A DNA stretch of 64,000 nt, from positions 1 through 64,000 of the forward strand of contig NZ_VYKJ01000009.1 in NCBI RefSeq assembly GCF_008710095.1, read 5' to 3'. Position numbers and translations under genes: made by a program. A model generated the notes under the pieces. It was given only the letters and a program-made list of their open reading frames with translations, ran no database searches and had not been told where the DNA came from. Below are positions 23,842-32,497 of this stretch, in pieces (the stretch's first letter is position 1; each line of letters starts with the position of its first letter). This stretch comes from Affinibrenneria salicis (GTDB taxonomy: Bacteria; Pseudomonadota; Gammaproteobacteria; Enterobacterales; Enterobacteriaceae).

Positions 23842-24369
23842 ATGCCATCTGCGAATACATTATCTCCGGCCGATTTAGGCCAGCTGTACCGCCAGCACCA
23901 CGGCTGGCTGCAGGGGGTATTACGCAAACGACTGGGCAATATCTGCGATGCCGCCGATCTGGCGCAGGATGTTTTTCTGCGTCTGCTGGTTAAACCCCGC
24001 AGTTTCGACAGCCACGCGGGCGCGCGCGCCTATCTCAGCGTAATGGCGCAGGGCATGTGCGTCGATCTGTGGCGCAGACGTGAAATCGAACGCGCCTGGC
24101 TGACGGCGCTCGCCGCCCAGCCGGAAAGAGCCGCCCTGTCCGCCGAACACAATAACATCATCCTCGAAACGCTGTATCTGGTCGATGCCATGCTGCAGAG
24201 TCTGCCGGAGAACGTGCGCGCCGCGTTTATCATGTCGCAGGTACAGGGCATGACCTATGCCCGCATTGCGCAAGAGCTGCAGGTTTCCGAGCGCTCTGTC
24301 AAAAATTATATGTCGCAAGCCATGCTGCATTGCATTCTGCTGGAAGCGGAACAGTCTGTACTGTCGTAA
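23842..24369 (+). CDS. FecI-like ECF sigma factor
   Basis: A 175-residue sigma-70 family protein. Region 2 (LYRQHHGWLQGVLRKRLGNI, DAADLAQDVFLRLL, ARAYLSVMAQGMCVDLWRRR) and region 4 (LQSLPENVRAAFIMSQVQGM, TYARIAQELQVSERSVKNYM) are complete and of the FecI iron-starvation type. It should direct RNA polymerase to the TonB-receptor gene downstream when signalled through the FecR-like protein. ATG 23842 gives the family length; the frame upstream to 23740 includes the probable Fur box and is rejected. FecR follows after 55 bp. Confidence 0.92.
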   Translation: MPSANTLSPADLGQLYRQHHGWLQGVLRKRLGNICDAADLAQDVFLRLLVKPRSFDSHAGARAYLSVMAQGMCVDLWRRREIERAWLTALAAQPERAALSAEHNNIILETLYLVDAMLQSLPENVRAAFIMSQVQGMTYARIAQELQVSERSVKNYMSQAMLHCILLEAEQSVLS

Positions 24370-24424
24370 TCCATTCATGTTACCGTGCTTTTTTTCGTTG
24401 CCTGCGACAGGAGCGGAAGCGCCG

Positions 24425-25414
24425 ATGTCAGCTAAACCCGGCTTTGCCGCACTACAACAGGCCGCTAACTGGTATGCGCGTCTGACCGACGCCGTGCCGG
24501 ACGATGAGCAGTATCAGCTCTGGCAGCAATGGTTAGCGGAAAGTGACGAACATCGTCATGCCTGGCATTATGTGGAAAACGTCAGCCAGCGTTTCCGGCC
24601 GCTGCGTGAAAACGTACAGCCGCGGCCGGTGGCTGAGGTACTCCTGCGCCCGCAGGCCGCAGCCGAACCCGGGCGCCGCCGGGCGCTCAAACTGGCGGCG
24701 CTGCTGACCACCGGCACCCTCCTCGCCTGGGCCACCTGGCGCCACACCCCGGCAGGCGATCAGTTGCTGGCGCTAAGCGCCGATTACCAGAGCAAGACTG
24801 GCGAAGTTAAAGCGTTAACGCTGAGCGACGGCACCCACGTCTGGCTGAACACCGCCAGCGCGCTGAATGCCGACTACAGCGCCGGCCAGCGCCGGCTGCG
24901 CCTGTTGCTGGGCGAAGCGTTGATTGAAACCGCCGCCGATCCGTTACGCACCTTCTTTATTGACAGCCCGCAGGGGCAAATGCAGGCGCTGGGAACGCGT
25001 TTCAGCGTCCGCCTGTTGCCGGCGCTGACCCGTCTGGTGGTCTATGAAGGCGCCGTTGAAGTCACGCCGGCCGCCGGCGATCCGCTGCGCGTACCGGCGG
25101 GCAGTCAACTGTTCTTTGGCCGTGACGGCGCGCAATCGCCGACGCCCAGCTTCAGCCAGGACGCCGACTGGCGCCAGGGCATGCTGCGGGCGGATAACCT
25201 GCGGCTGGACGATTTTATCCACGAACTCGCCCGCTACCGGCGCGGTCACCTCGCCTGCGATCCGGCGGTCGCCGACCTGCGCGTGATGGGCACCTGGCCG
25301 CTGCACGATACCGATCGCGCGCTGGCGATGCTGGAACAGGCGCTGCCGGTCAGTATCAACCGCCGCTTTTCCTGGTGGGTAACGGTAGAACAGAAAAAAA
25401 ATAAAAATTTATGA
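24425..25414 (+). CDS. FecR-like transmembrane anti-sigma factor
   Basis: A 329-residue protein. The N-terminal cytoplasmic domain (AALQQAANWYARLTDAVPDD, QQWLAESDEHRHAW) binds the sigma factor. One membrane helix lies near residues 80-97 (ALKLAALLTTGTLLAWATW). The periplasmic FecR domain shows TKTGEVKALTLSDGTHVWLN-type sequence and LIETAADPLRTFFIDSPQGQ. The C-terminal STN-like part (DNLRLDDFIHELARYRRGHL) contacts the receptor's signalling domain. It passes ligand binding at the outer membrane to the FecI-like sigma factor. ATG 25414-side length is normal; the alternative frame start at 24257 overlaps the sigma gene. Confidence 0.92.
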   Translation: MSAKPGFAALQQAANWYARLTDAVPDDEQYQLWQQWLAESDEHRHAWHYVENVSQRFRPLRENVQPRPVAEVLLRPQAAAEPGRRRALKLAALLTTGTLLAWATWRHTPAGDQLLALSADYQSKTGEVKALTLSDGTHVWLNTASALNADYSAGQRRLRLLLGEALIETAADPLRTFFIDSPQGQMQALGTRFSVRLLPALTRLVVYEGAVEVTPAAGDPLRVPAGSQLFFGRDGAQSPTPSFSQDADWRQGMLRADNLRLDDFIHELARYRRGHLACDPAVADLRVMGTWPLHDTDRALAMLEQALPVSINRRFSWWVTVEQKKNKNL

Positions 25415-25611
25415 GTTTTGACTTCCCCTTTTCCCCCCCTCGTTCGATTCATAGTTAAAACCGCTCCGATTTCAAGGTGCAGGAAGGCGGCGACGGGGGA
25501 GACTCCGGACACCCGGCCCATTCAGAGGCCGGAGGGAGAGCGAAGCCAGTACACCTGCGACCAGACGGATGACGGATTAGCTATTTACTCCGGGTCACAA
25601 GGCGAATCATT

Positions 25612-28095
25612 ATGTCGGTATTTTCTTCTCATGCAGGATCTTTGCGCTTATCGCTGATTATCAGGGCGCTGCTCGGCGGCGCTCTGCCGTTATCCATGGT
25701 GGTCCCGGCGACGGCGCAAGCCGAAGCCCCGGCGGCGCGTCAGTACGCGATCCCCGCCGGCCCTCTGGTGGTGCAAATCAATCAGTTTGCTCAGCAGTCC
25801 GGCGTCTGGCTGGCCGGCAACGCCCAACTGGCCGCCGGTTTGCAAGGTCCGGCGCTGAACGGCGCCTACAGCGTCGCCGACGGCTTCGCCGCGCTGTTGA
25901 GCGGCAGCGGTCTGCAGGCGGTGCCGCAACCGGGCGGCAGCTACCTGCTGCAAAAGATTCCGGCCGGCGATAACATTGTGGTAACGGGTCAGGTCAACAC
26001 CGGCGGCATGACCGAAGGCACCGGTTCCTACACCACGCGCAGCATGAATACCGCCACTAAACTGAATCTGTCGCCGCGTGAAACGCCGCAATCGGTCAGC
26101 GTGGTGACCCGCCAGCGCATGAACGATCAAAATATGACCACACTGGATGAGGCGATGAGCCAGACCACCGGGGTCAATGTGGTGAATCAGAATAGCTTTC
26201 AGGTGAAGTACGAGTCGCGCGCGTTCGTTATGGATAATATCACTGAGGATGGCGTCAGCCTGTCGTCGCAAAACAGCGTGATGAATGCATCCCAGTCGAC
26301 CAGCGAATCCCCCGACCTGGCGATTTACGATCGCGTGGAAATTCTGCGCGGCGCTTCCGGCCTGACCCAGGGAAGCGGCGATCCGGGCGGCGCCGTCAAT
26401 CTGGTGCGCAAGAAACCCACCTACAATTTTCAGGCATCGGGCAGCGTTGCCGCCGGCAGTTGGGATAATTACCGCAGCGAAGCGGATGTATCCGGTCCGC
26501 TCAATGACGATGCCAGCGTGCGCGGTCGCTTTGTCGGCGTCTATCAGGATAAACAGAGTTTCACCGATTACGTCGGCAGCGAAAGAAAGGTGTTATTCGG
26601 GACGCTGGCCTGGGATATGACGCCGGATACCACTCTCACGACCGGTATTAACTGGCAGAAAACCGATGTAGTCCCCGATCTTTACGGCGTGCCGTTCGGC
26701 ACCGATAAAAGCGATTTACATCTTTCCCGTTCAACGTTTCTCGGCGCCAGCTGGAACCGGATTAACTTTGAAAAAATCAATCCGTTTGCTGAATTTGAGC
26801 ACCATTTTGACAATGACTGGACATTAAAGAGCGCGCTTAACTACACCCGGGCTACATCCAAAGAGCGCTATATCGGCATTATGAACGGCACCACCGGCGT
26901 CGATCCCGCGACCGGCGCCAGCAGCTTAAACAATGCGTTGCACTATGACAACAAAAGCGATCAGTGGGGTTACAACCTCAGTCTGAGCGGTCCGTTTGAA
27001 CTATTTGGCCGCAGTCATGAACTGGTATTCGGCGGCGATTATCAGAAAGAGAATTTTGACACTACATTTATCCGTATCCCTAATACGAATAGCGTTGATA
27101 TCTATAACTGGAACCCCAATTCAGTCGCTGAACCGGACTGGTCGGATTCTGGCAGTCACGATAGGCATTATAGAAATCAATATCATATTTATCAGCGCGG
27201 CTTATTCGCCACCACTCGGCTGGAACTGGCCGATGACTGGAAGCTGATCCTCGGCGGCCGCTACAGCGCCTACAGCTATGACTATTATTACGATAATCTG
27301 CGCAACAGCAGCGACAAAGAGCACAGCAGGCTGCACGTCCGCGATCAGTTTGTCCCCTATGCCGGCCTGCTGTGGGATTTCGCCGACCATTACACCTGGT
27401 ATGTAAGCTATGCCGAAATCTATAAGCCACAAAGTGCCCCAGATAAAAAAGGTAACCTATTGCCCGCCATTACCGGCACCAATTACGAAACCGGCGTTAA
27501 AGGGGAATTTTTTGACGGCGATCTGAATGCATCGCTGGCGCTGTTCCGCATTATTCAGGCCAACCGGGCGATTGCCGAAGCGGATAGCTCCGTTTGTCAG
27601 AATCCCGATAGCGGCTGCTCACGCGCCGAAGGCAAGGTGCGCAGCCAGGGAATTGAGATGGAAGTCTCCGGTAAACTGGCGGAAGGCTGGCAGTGGGTTT
27701 CCGGTTATACCCTGACCAACAGTAAATATCTGGAAGCGTCAGAGAGCGATAAAGCCGCGGGGTACAGCCCGCGCACGCCGAAGCATATGTTTAAGCTGTA
27801 CAGCAGTTATAACCTGCCGGGCGCGCTCAGTCAGTGGACCGTCGGCGCCGGGCTGACGGCGCAGACCGGCACGGCGACCTATCCCAATCGGGCCTATGGC
27901 CTGACTCAGGGCGGTTACACCCTGGTCAACGCCAACGTTACCTACCAGTACAGTAAAAACCTGAGCTTCAATCTGGTGGGCAATAACCTGACGGATAAGG
28001 TCTATTATAAGAACCTGAACAACCGTCACCGCAGCGGCAACAACCATTACGGCGATCCGCGCAACTTTATGCTGACGGCGAAATACACCTTCTGA
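25612..28095 (+). CDS. TonB-dependent siderophore receptor with N-terminal signalling domain
   Basis: An 827-residue outer-membrane receptor. A signal peptide (cut near ATAQA) is followed by an STN/secretin-TonB short N domain (QYAIPAGPLVVQINQFAQQS, GLQGPALNGAYSVADGFAAL), the TonB box DNIVVTG, a plug domain (SPRETPQSVSVVTRQRMND through VEILRGASGLTQGSGDPGG), and a 22-stranded barrel ending in YTF with the C-terminal aromatic residue. The plug and barrel motifs resemble the FpvA/FhuE/FecA group for hydroxamate, citrate or mixed siderophores. With the upstream sigma and anti-sigma genes it forms a transenvelope signalling system. Ligand not assignable. Confidence 0.95.
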   Translation: MSVFSSHAGSLRLSLIIRALLGGALPLSMVVPATAQAEAPAARQYAIPAGPLVVQINQFAQQSGVWLAGNAQLAAGLQGPALNGAYSVADGFAALLSGSGLQAVPQPGGSYLLQKIPAGDNIVVTGQVNTGGMTEGTGSYTTRSMNTATKLNLSPRETPQSVSVVTRQRMNDQNMTTLDEAMSQTTGVNVVNQNSFQVKYESRAFVMDNITEDGVSLSSQNSVMNASQSTSESPDLAIYDRVEILRGASGLTQGSGDPGGAVNLVRKKPTYNFQASGSVAAGSWDNYRSEADVSGPLNDDASVRGRFVGVYQDKQSFTDYVGSERKVLFGTLAWDMTPDTTLTTGINWQKTDVVPDLYGVPFGTDKSDLHLSRSTFLGASWNRINFEKINPFAEFEHHFDNDWTLKSALNYTRATSKERYIGIMNGTTGVDPATGASSLNNALHYDNKSDQWGYNLSLSGPFELFGRSHELVFGGDYQKENFDTTFIRIPNTNSVDIYNWNPNSVAEPDWSDSGSHDRHYRNQYHIYQRGLFATTRLELADDWKLILGGRYSAYSYDYYYDNLRNSSDKEHSRLHVRDQFVPYAGLLWDFADHYTWYVSYAEIYKPQSAPDKKGNLLPAITGTNYETGVKGEFFDGDLNASLALFRIIQANRAIAEADSSVCQNPDSGCSRAEGKVRSQGIEMEVSGKLAEGWQWVSGYTLTNSKYLEASESDKAAGYSPRTPKHMFKLYSSYNLPGALSQWTVGAGLTAQTGTATYPNRAYGLTQGGYTLVNANVTYQYSKNLSFNLVGNNLTDKVYYKNLNNRHRSGNNHYGDPRNFMLTAKYTF

Positions 28096-28121
28096 TCGCC
28101 GATGCCTATTTACCGACAGAA

Positions 28122-28156
28122 CGCGGCCCGCCGACGGCGGGCCGCGGGTTTAATTT
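28122..28156 (+). terminator. Strong hairpin between receptor and ABC gene
   Basis: An 11-bp perfect GC-rich stem (28122-28132 with 28136-28146, loop GAC) is followed by GGTTTAATTTAG and, at 28159, the ATG of the ABC gene. It can end most receptor transcripts and also occupies the place where the next gene's ribosome-binding site should be, so it may limit translation too. Confidence 0.75.
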
Positions 28157-28158
28157 AG

Positions 28159-29850
28159 ATGCCGACATTAAAACGCTTTTATCAGTTAATCGCTCCATTT
28201 TGGTTTACCCGACGCGCCGCCTTTAGCTGGCTGCTGCTGCTGACCATTATCGCGCTGAAGCTGTCCGTTGTATGGGTCAGCGTGCTGTATAACAACTGGA
28301 GCAAAGACTTTTTCGATGCGCTGGCGGACTATTTTCGCAACGCCTCCATTCTGTCGCTCGCCGTGCGCTACGGCAGCTACACCGCCCTGTTTGTTTTGGT
28401 AATTGTCTGCAACAGCTGGCTGAAAAAAAAGCTGATTATTCGTTGTCGTATTGAAATGACGCAAAAATTCGAGCGGGCGTGGCTGGCCCACAGCGCACAC
28501 TACCGGCTCAGCCTGCGCGGCGAACCGGACAACCCCGATCAACGTATCGCTGAAGATATCCGGCTGCTGATTGAGCAAAGTCTGGAACTGCTGCTTTCCC
28601 TGTTGCAAAACGTCGCCTACTTTTTTTCCTTTATCGTTATTCTGTGGCAACTGTCCGGCGTACAAACCGTCAACATCGGCGGCCACAGCGTGACCATTTA
28701 TGGTTATCTGGTGTGGATCGCGCTGGGCTATGCGCTCATCAGCAGCACTTTTGCTCATTTTTTGGGGCATCGCCTGCACGGTCTGAACATGGAAAAGCAG
28801 CGCGCCGAGGCCGATTACCGCGCCACGCTGCTGCGCGTGCGTGAAAATACCGAGCAAATCGCCCTCTATCAGGGAGAGAACGCCGAGCAAACGCGCATGC
28901 AGCAACGCTTTCAGTCGATAGTGAACAACTGGCGCAAACTGATGAGCCGGGAGTTCCGGCTGGAATCCTTTATCACCAGCTATTTTCGTCTTGGTCTGAT
29001 GATTCCGGTATTCGCCGTTTTGCCGGTCTACCTGACGCACCAAATCACGCTGGGCGCGATCATGCAGGCCAGGGCCGCCTTCGGCTACGTGCTGGACGCC
29101 TTCGGTTGGTTTGTCGACTCCTACCGTCAGTTGGTAACCTGGTCCGCCACCATCGAACGACTGTGGACCTTCCGGCACAGTCTGCATCAGTTGCCGGCAT
29201 TGCCGGAACGTCAGCGCGACCCGGCGACGCTGCGTTGCCAGGCGCTGTCGGCCCGTCGTCCACAGGGCGGCGCGCTGTTCGCGCCGCTCTCTTTCGAAAT
29301 CGGCCGCGGCGAATGGTGCGCGCTGACCGGCGCCAGCGGCACCGGTAAAACCACGCTGTTCAGAACGATCGCCGGGCTGTGGCCGCACGCCAGCGGAAGC
29401 TGCCGGCTGCCGGCGGGCGACAGCCTGTTCCTGCCGCAAAAACCCTATCTGCCGCAGGATAAGCTCAGGCAGGTACTGCTGTACCCCGGCCAGCAAACCG
29501 TCGATGACGCCCACCTGCAGCACTGCCTGCGACAGGTGGGGCTTGCGCATCTGACGCAGCGGCTGGACGAGGAAAAAAACTGGGGCCAGGAGCTGTCCGG
29601 CGGCGAACAGCAGCGCCTGTCGCTGGCGCGCGCCCTGTTGCTGCGTCCGGCGTTTCTGTGCCTGGATGAAGCCACCAGTCAGTTGGACGACAACGCCGCC
29701 ATCCAGTTGCTGATGCTGCTGCGCCAGACGCTGCCGGAAACCATTGTGCTGGCCGTCAGCCACCAGCCGGCCATTTGCGCGCTGTTCGAACGACAGATTC
29801 CTCTGCAGTCTATACAGCCAGCGGAAACGGCGCGGCTGAAACAGGCGTAA
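28159..29850 (+). CDS. YddA/SbmA-BacA-like ABC transporter (fused permease-ATPase)
   Basis: This 563-residue protein has an SbmA/BacA-type membrane domain (residues about 1-340; start FYQLIAPFWFTRRAAFSWLL, LYNNWSKDFFDALADYF, MTQKFERAWLAHSAHYRL) followed by an ABC ATPase. Walker A GASGTGKTT is at 391-399, signature LSGGE at 479-483, and Walker B with D503-E504. This is the architecture of E. coli YddA and mycobacterial Rv1819c, which move cobalamin, peptides or other hydrophilic compounds. Directly downstream of a siderophore receptor it may export or import a siderophore or peptide, but this rests on position only. The minus-strand 525-codon frame is a shadow. Confidence 0.9.
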   Translation: MPTLKRFYQLIAPFWFTRRAAFSWLLLLTIIALKLSVVWVSVLYNNWSKDFFDALADYFRNASILSLAVRYGSYTALFVLVIVCNSWLKKKLIIRCRIEMTQKFERAWLAHSAHYRLSLRGEPDNPDQRIAEDIRLLIEQSLELLLSLLQNVAYFFSFIVILWQLSGVQTVNIGGHSVTIYGYLVWIALGYALISSTFAHFLGHRLHGLNMEKQRAEADYRATLLRVRENTEQIALYQGENAEQTRMQQRFQSIVNNWRKLMSREFRLESFITSYFRLGLMIPVFAVLPVYLTHQITLGAIMQARAAFGYVLDAFGWFVDSYRQLVTWSATIERLWTFRHSLHQLPALPERQRDPATLRCQALSARRPQGGALFAPLSFEIGRGEWCALTGASGTGKTTLFRTIAGLWPHASGSCRLPAGDSLFLPQKPYLPQDKLRQVLLYPGQQTVDDAHLQHCLRQVGLAHLTQRLDEEKNWGQELSGGEQQRLSLARALLLRPAFLCLDEATSQLDDNAAIQLLMLLRQTLPETIVLAVSHQPAICALFERQIPLQSIQPAETARLKQA

Positions 29851-30198
29851 CGCCGCACGACGTCAGGCCCCTGGACTTTTTCAGGGTCTGGCGACAACCG
29901 GTCAGCGATTCCGCAGTCTGGCGGCAACGGTTAACGCGCCGCCGTCCGATTCCCGACGCCAGACGATTCCCCGCTCGTTTTCACCGCGCCGCGCACCCGC
30001 CATTCTTCCCCTCGCGCCCCATCAACGCGGCCGCTCGTCCGGCAAAAGGCCGCACAGTTCGCGCCCGATGCCGCGATCCCACTGTTTCATTTTTGTTATT
30101 TTGTGTTAAGAATAATAGCATCGCCGGCATCGTTACCGTACAGCCGCCGCGGCCGACGATATGTCCGCTATCGTTTATCAACCCGGAGCAGGAACAAC
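29851..30198. other. Gene-free stretch
   Basis: Contains a weak hairpin just after the ABC gene (about 29863-29890) and an AT-rich stretch at 30085-30120 that could hold a promoter for the next gene. No gene is supported; open frames here are arginine-rich shadows. Confidence 0.35.
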
Positions 30199-30987
30199 AT
30201 GAGACTGGTGGATTTACGCTGCGAAAAACTTTCTCTCGAAAAATATGACCATATTCTGTCGCCCGCCCACGCTCGTCGCCTCCTGTCGCAGGAGTTCGTG
30301 CTGGTGCACGCTCCGGCGAACAATTTTTTTCCCGTGCCCGGCTACCAGTTGCGCAGCCGTACGGGATTCTGCAGCCACAACCAGCCTTCGGCCGATATAA
30401 CCCCGCTGTTAAAACTGATCGATACCGGCGAAGTGGTGGTGGTGGATGAACACGGCTCGTGGAACCGCAGCCTGCATCCTTTTTTCATCGCCGGCGACGG
30501 TCATCTGGTTCATGCGGGCGTCGCCGACAGTGCCCACTTTTTCGGCAGCACCGTGTTACAGCATTACCAGAATGAGCTGTCGATGTGCAGCGCCAAACCC
30601 AGACCCACCCAAACCGGCGATAGCGCGCCGACCACCGATAAATACGGTCCAGGCCACTGGGTCACCCGGGATAATGATTATAAGGCGGCGAAAAACGCTG
30701 CTATGATGTTGATTAATCGGCTAACGTCCATGGGCGATGAAGGGCGGGTGTTCGGCTCCGAAGGGAAGGATTACCAGCATACCGCCAGAGATAAGATTCA
30801 GGTCTGGCAGCCCCTGCCGCCGGGTACGCGCGATGATATTCGCCGCCGTTCCGTTATACGCCGCTACGGCCAGGAGCGGATCATCCAACAGCGCTATCTT
30901 GAAGGGGATGATCCCTGGCAGTCCGGCGGCAAATCCTGGCACTGGCAACCCGTTCAGGCGGATGATGAATATGAATTTCAGGAATAA
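30199..30987 (+). CDS. Unrecognised soluble protein, candidate effector
   Basis: A 262-residue protein with no signal peptide or membrane helix. Notable elements are RTGFCSHNQPSADITPLLKL with a single conserved-looking cysteine, VVDEHGSWNRSLHPFFIAGD, HLVHAGVADSAHFFGSTVLQ, and a basic C-terminal part with DKIQVWQPLPPGTRDDIRRR. Histidines and one cysteine could form a hydrolase site, but no family is recognised. ATG 30199 follows GGAGCAGGAA. A small multi-helix membrane protein overlaps its end, an arrangement often seen for effectors and inner-membrane immunity proteins. Function not assigned. Confidence 0.6.
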   Translation: MRLVDLRCEKLSLEKYDHILSPAHARRLLSQEFVLVHAPANNFFPVPGYQLRSRTGFCSHNQPSADITPLLKLIDTGEVVVVDEHGSWNRSLHPFFIAGDGHLVHAGVADSAHFFGSTVLQHYQNELSMCSAKPRPTQTGDSAPTTDKYGPGHWVTRDNDYKAAKNAAMMLINRLTSMGDEGRVFGSEGKDYQHTARDKIQVWQPLPPGTRDDIRRRSVIRRYGQERIIQQRYLEGDDPWQSGGKSWHWQPVQADDEYEFQE

Positions 30988-31420
30988 AATTTTTCTGTTT
31001 TGGGGCGTGATGGATGCGATTGCCGTGTCCTCATTCGTCCAGGTCAGCCTGCTGCGGGGTCACATACCGCTGGTCGACGACTATCTGCGCTATCAACAGC
31101 TGGCGGCGGATGGCGGCAGCTGGATCGGCGGCCTGTTTTTCTATCTGCACGCGTTGCTGCTTCTGTCGTTGATCGCCACGGCGGCGCTGTTCCTGAAACA
31201 AAGCCCGCTGGCGATACGCTTCGCCTGGTTCCAGCTTCCGCTCCGTCTGTTGCTGATCGTGCCGTCAATCTCCGTGTTTACCCTCCTGGCTCATCATTTC
31301 AGTCTTGAACCGCCGTTGCTTAATCTCCTGCTGCTGCTCATCTCCGAAGGGGTAAAGGTCTACTCGTTGTACCTTGCGTCGGCCAGCGGACGTAAAGCGC
31401 GGCGTCTTTCCGCCCGCTGA
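30965..31420 (+). CDS. Small inner-membrane protein overlapping the preceding gene, possible immunity protein
   Basis: A protein of about 150 residues with four hydrophobic segments: FLFWGVMDAIAVSSFVQVSL, WIGGLFFYLHALLLLSLIAT, LLLIVPSISVFTLLAHHF and LLNLLLLLISEGVKVYSLYL. It ends in basic SGRKARRLSAR, suggesting a cytoplasmic tail. Starts at 30962, 30965 or 30971 all lie inside the upstream gene, so the two are translationally coupled. The longer frame from 30737 is a shadow. Family not recognised. Confidence 0.7.
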   Translation: MNMNFRNKIFLFWGVMDAIAVSSFVQVSLLRGHIPLVDDYLRYQQLAADGGSWIGGLFFYLHALLLLSLIATAALFLKQSPLAIRFAWFQLPLRLLLIVPSISVFTLLAHHFSLEPPLLNLLLLLISEGVKVYSLYLASASGRKARRLSAR

Positions 31421-31560
31421 GTCGTGCGCGCGCTGACCGCGGGCGCATCGCCGGCGCGACAGCGATTCGGGCAAAACGGAACCGGGCGGTGAGGAAATGG
31501 CGTCCAGACGGCGGAAAAGAGGCGGAAGCGGCTAAACGGATTGGATGGCTCTCGTGGAAG

Positions 31561-31871
31561 CTGGCGCGATAAGGACGCGCTATCCACTATCGTCGACGCC
31601 GATGGTTCATGCGCGGGCGAAGCTGGCGCGATAAAGGGCGCGCTATCCACTATCGTCGACGCCGGAGGTTCATGCGCGGGCGGAACTGGCGCGATAAGGG
31701 CGCGCTATCCACTATCGTCGACGCCGGAGGTTCATGCTCGGGCGGAACTGACGCGATAAGGGCATGTTATCCACTATCGTCGACGCCGAAGGTTCATGCG
31801 CGGGCGGAACTGGCGCGATAAGGACGCGCTAACCACTATCGTCGACGCCGAAGGTTCATGCGCGGGCGAAG
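31561..31871. repeat. Five tandem copies of a 62-63-bp repeat
   Basis: Copies begin at 31561, 31623, 31686, 31748 and 31810, each starting CTGGCGCGATAAGG and containing CACTATCGTCGACGCCG and GGTTCATGCGCGGGCG. A broken sixth copy starts at about 31872. Copies differ by single bases (for example GCATGTTATCC in the fourth). The rest of 31421-31933 shows no gene; frames through the array are products of the repeat. Confidence 0.95.
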
Positions 31872-31933
31872 CTGGCAGGCCGCCCGCTCTGTCGGCGCGG
31901 CGCAAGAAATCGCGGCGGCGCCGAACGGATCAA

Positions 31934-32365
31934 TTAACGCGCCACCAGCACCGACGTTTTGGCGTAGCGCACGATCGCCGAAGCGTTGGAACCCAGCAGA
32001 TAGGTGGTCACGCTCGGCCGGCGCGAACCGATGACGATAAGATCGGCCTTGATCTCTTCGGCTTCTTTCAGGATTTCATCATAGATCGATCCCTGACGGA
32101 TATTGATCGAGATCCGATCCGCCGGCAACGCCAGACGATCGATCACGGTTTTCAGCTGCTGCGTAATATCCGTGGTCAGCGTGTCTTCAAACTGACGGGT
32201 TTCCGGGTTAAAGCGGTTCAGAATATAGTCCGGCACTGCGGACATTACATACAGAAAGCGCAGTTTGCCCTGCGACTTTTCGGCCAGGAACTTCGCCTGC
32301 TGTAGCGACTTTTCGGTTAATTCCTGCTCGCTGATATCCAGCGGTAATAAAACTGACTGATACAT
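31934..32365 (-). CDS. uspF: Universal stress protein UspF
   Basis: A 143-residue Usp protein. It starts MYQSVLLPLDISEQELTEKS and ends with the nucleotide-binding signature IVIGSRRPSVTTYLLGSNAS followed by IVRYAKTSVLVAR, the G-2x-G-9x-G(S/N) motif of ATP-binding Usp proteins. The ATG at 32365 follows GGAGG exactly; the ten-residue upstream extension is rejected. In E. coli uspF also lies close to ydbK, the homologue of the nifJ-type gene found here 1.1 kb away. UspF is linked to stress survival and adhesion. Confidence 0.93.
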   Translation of the reverse strand: MYQSVLLPLDISEQELTEKSLQQAKFLAEKSQGKLRFLYVMSAVPDYILNRFNPETRQFEDTLTTDITQQLKTVIDRLALPADRISINIRQGSIYDEILKEAEEIKADLIVIGSRRPSVTTYLLGSNASAIVRYAKTSVLVAR

Positions 32366-32497
32366 CGTGCCCTCCTGACGAGAATCAATAACCATGCGTT
32401 AACTGTACTCCCGCCGGCGGCCAATAGACAAAGAAAACCGATCCGCGCCGAAGCGACGCCCGTCGCCGTATGCCCTTGCCGGCCTGCGTCAGGCGGA

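Noticed and set aside
28186..29763. 525-codon open frame on the minus strand
   Set aside because: Exactly antisense to the YddA-like ABC gene; glutamine/arginine-rich composition of a GC-rich shadow frame, no ribosome-binding site and no family.
31541..31821. Frames repeating HYRRR/STIVDAGGSCAGG through the 62-bp array
   Set aside because: Unit lengths of 62 bp shift the frame between copies; no start signal; better explained as a non-coding tandem repeat.
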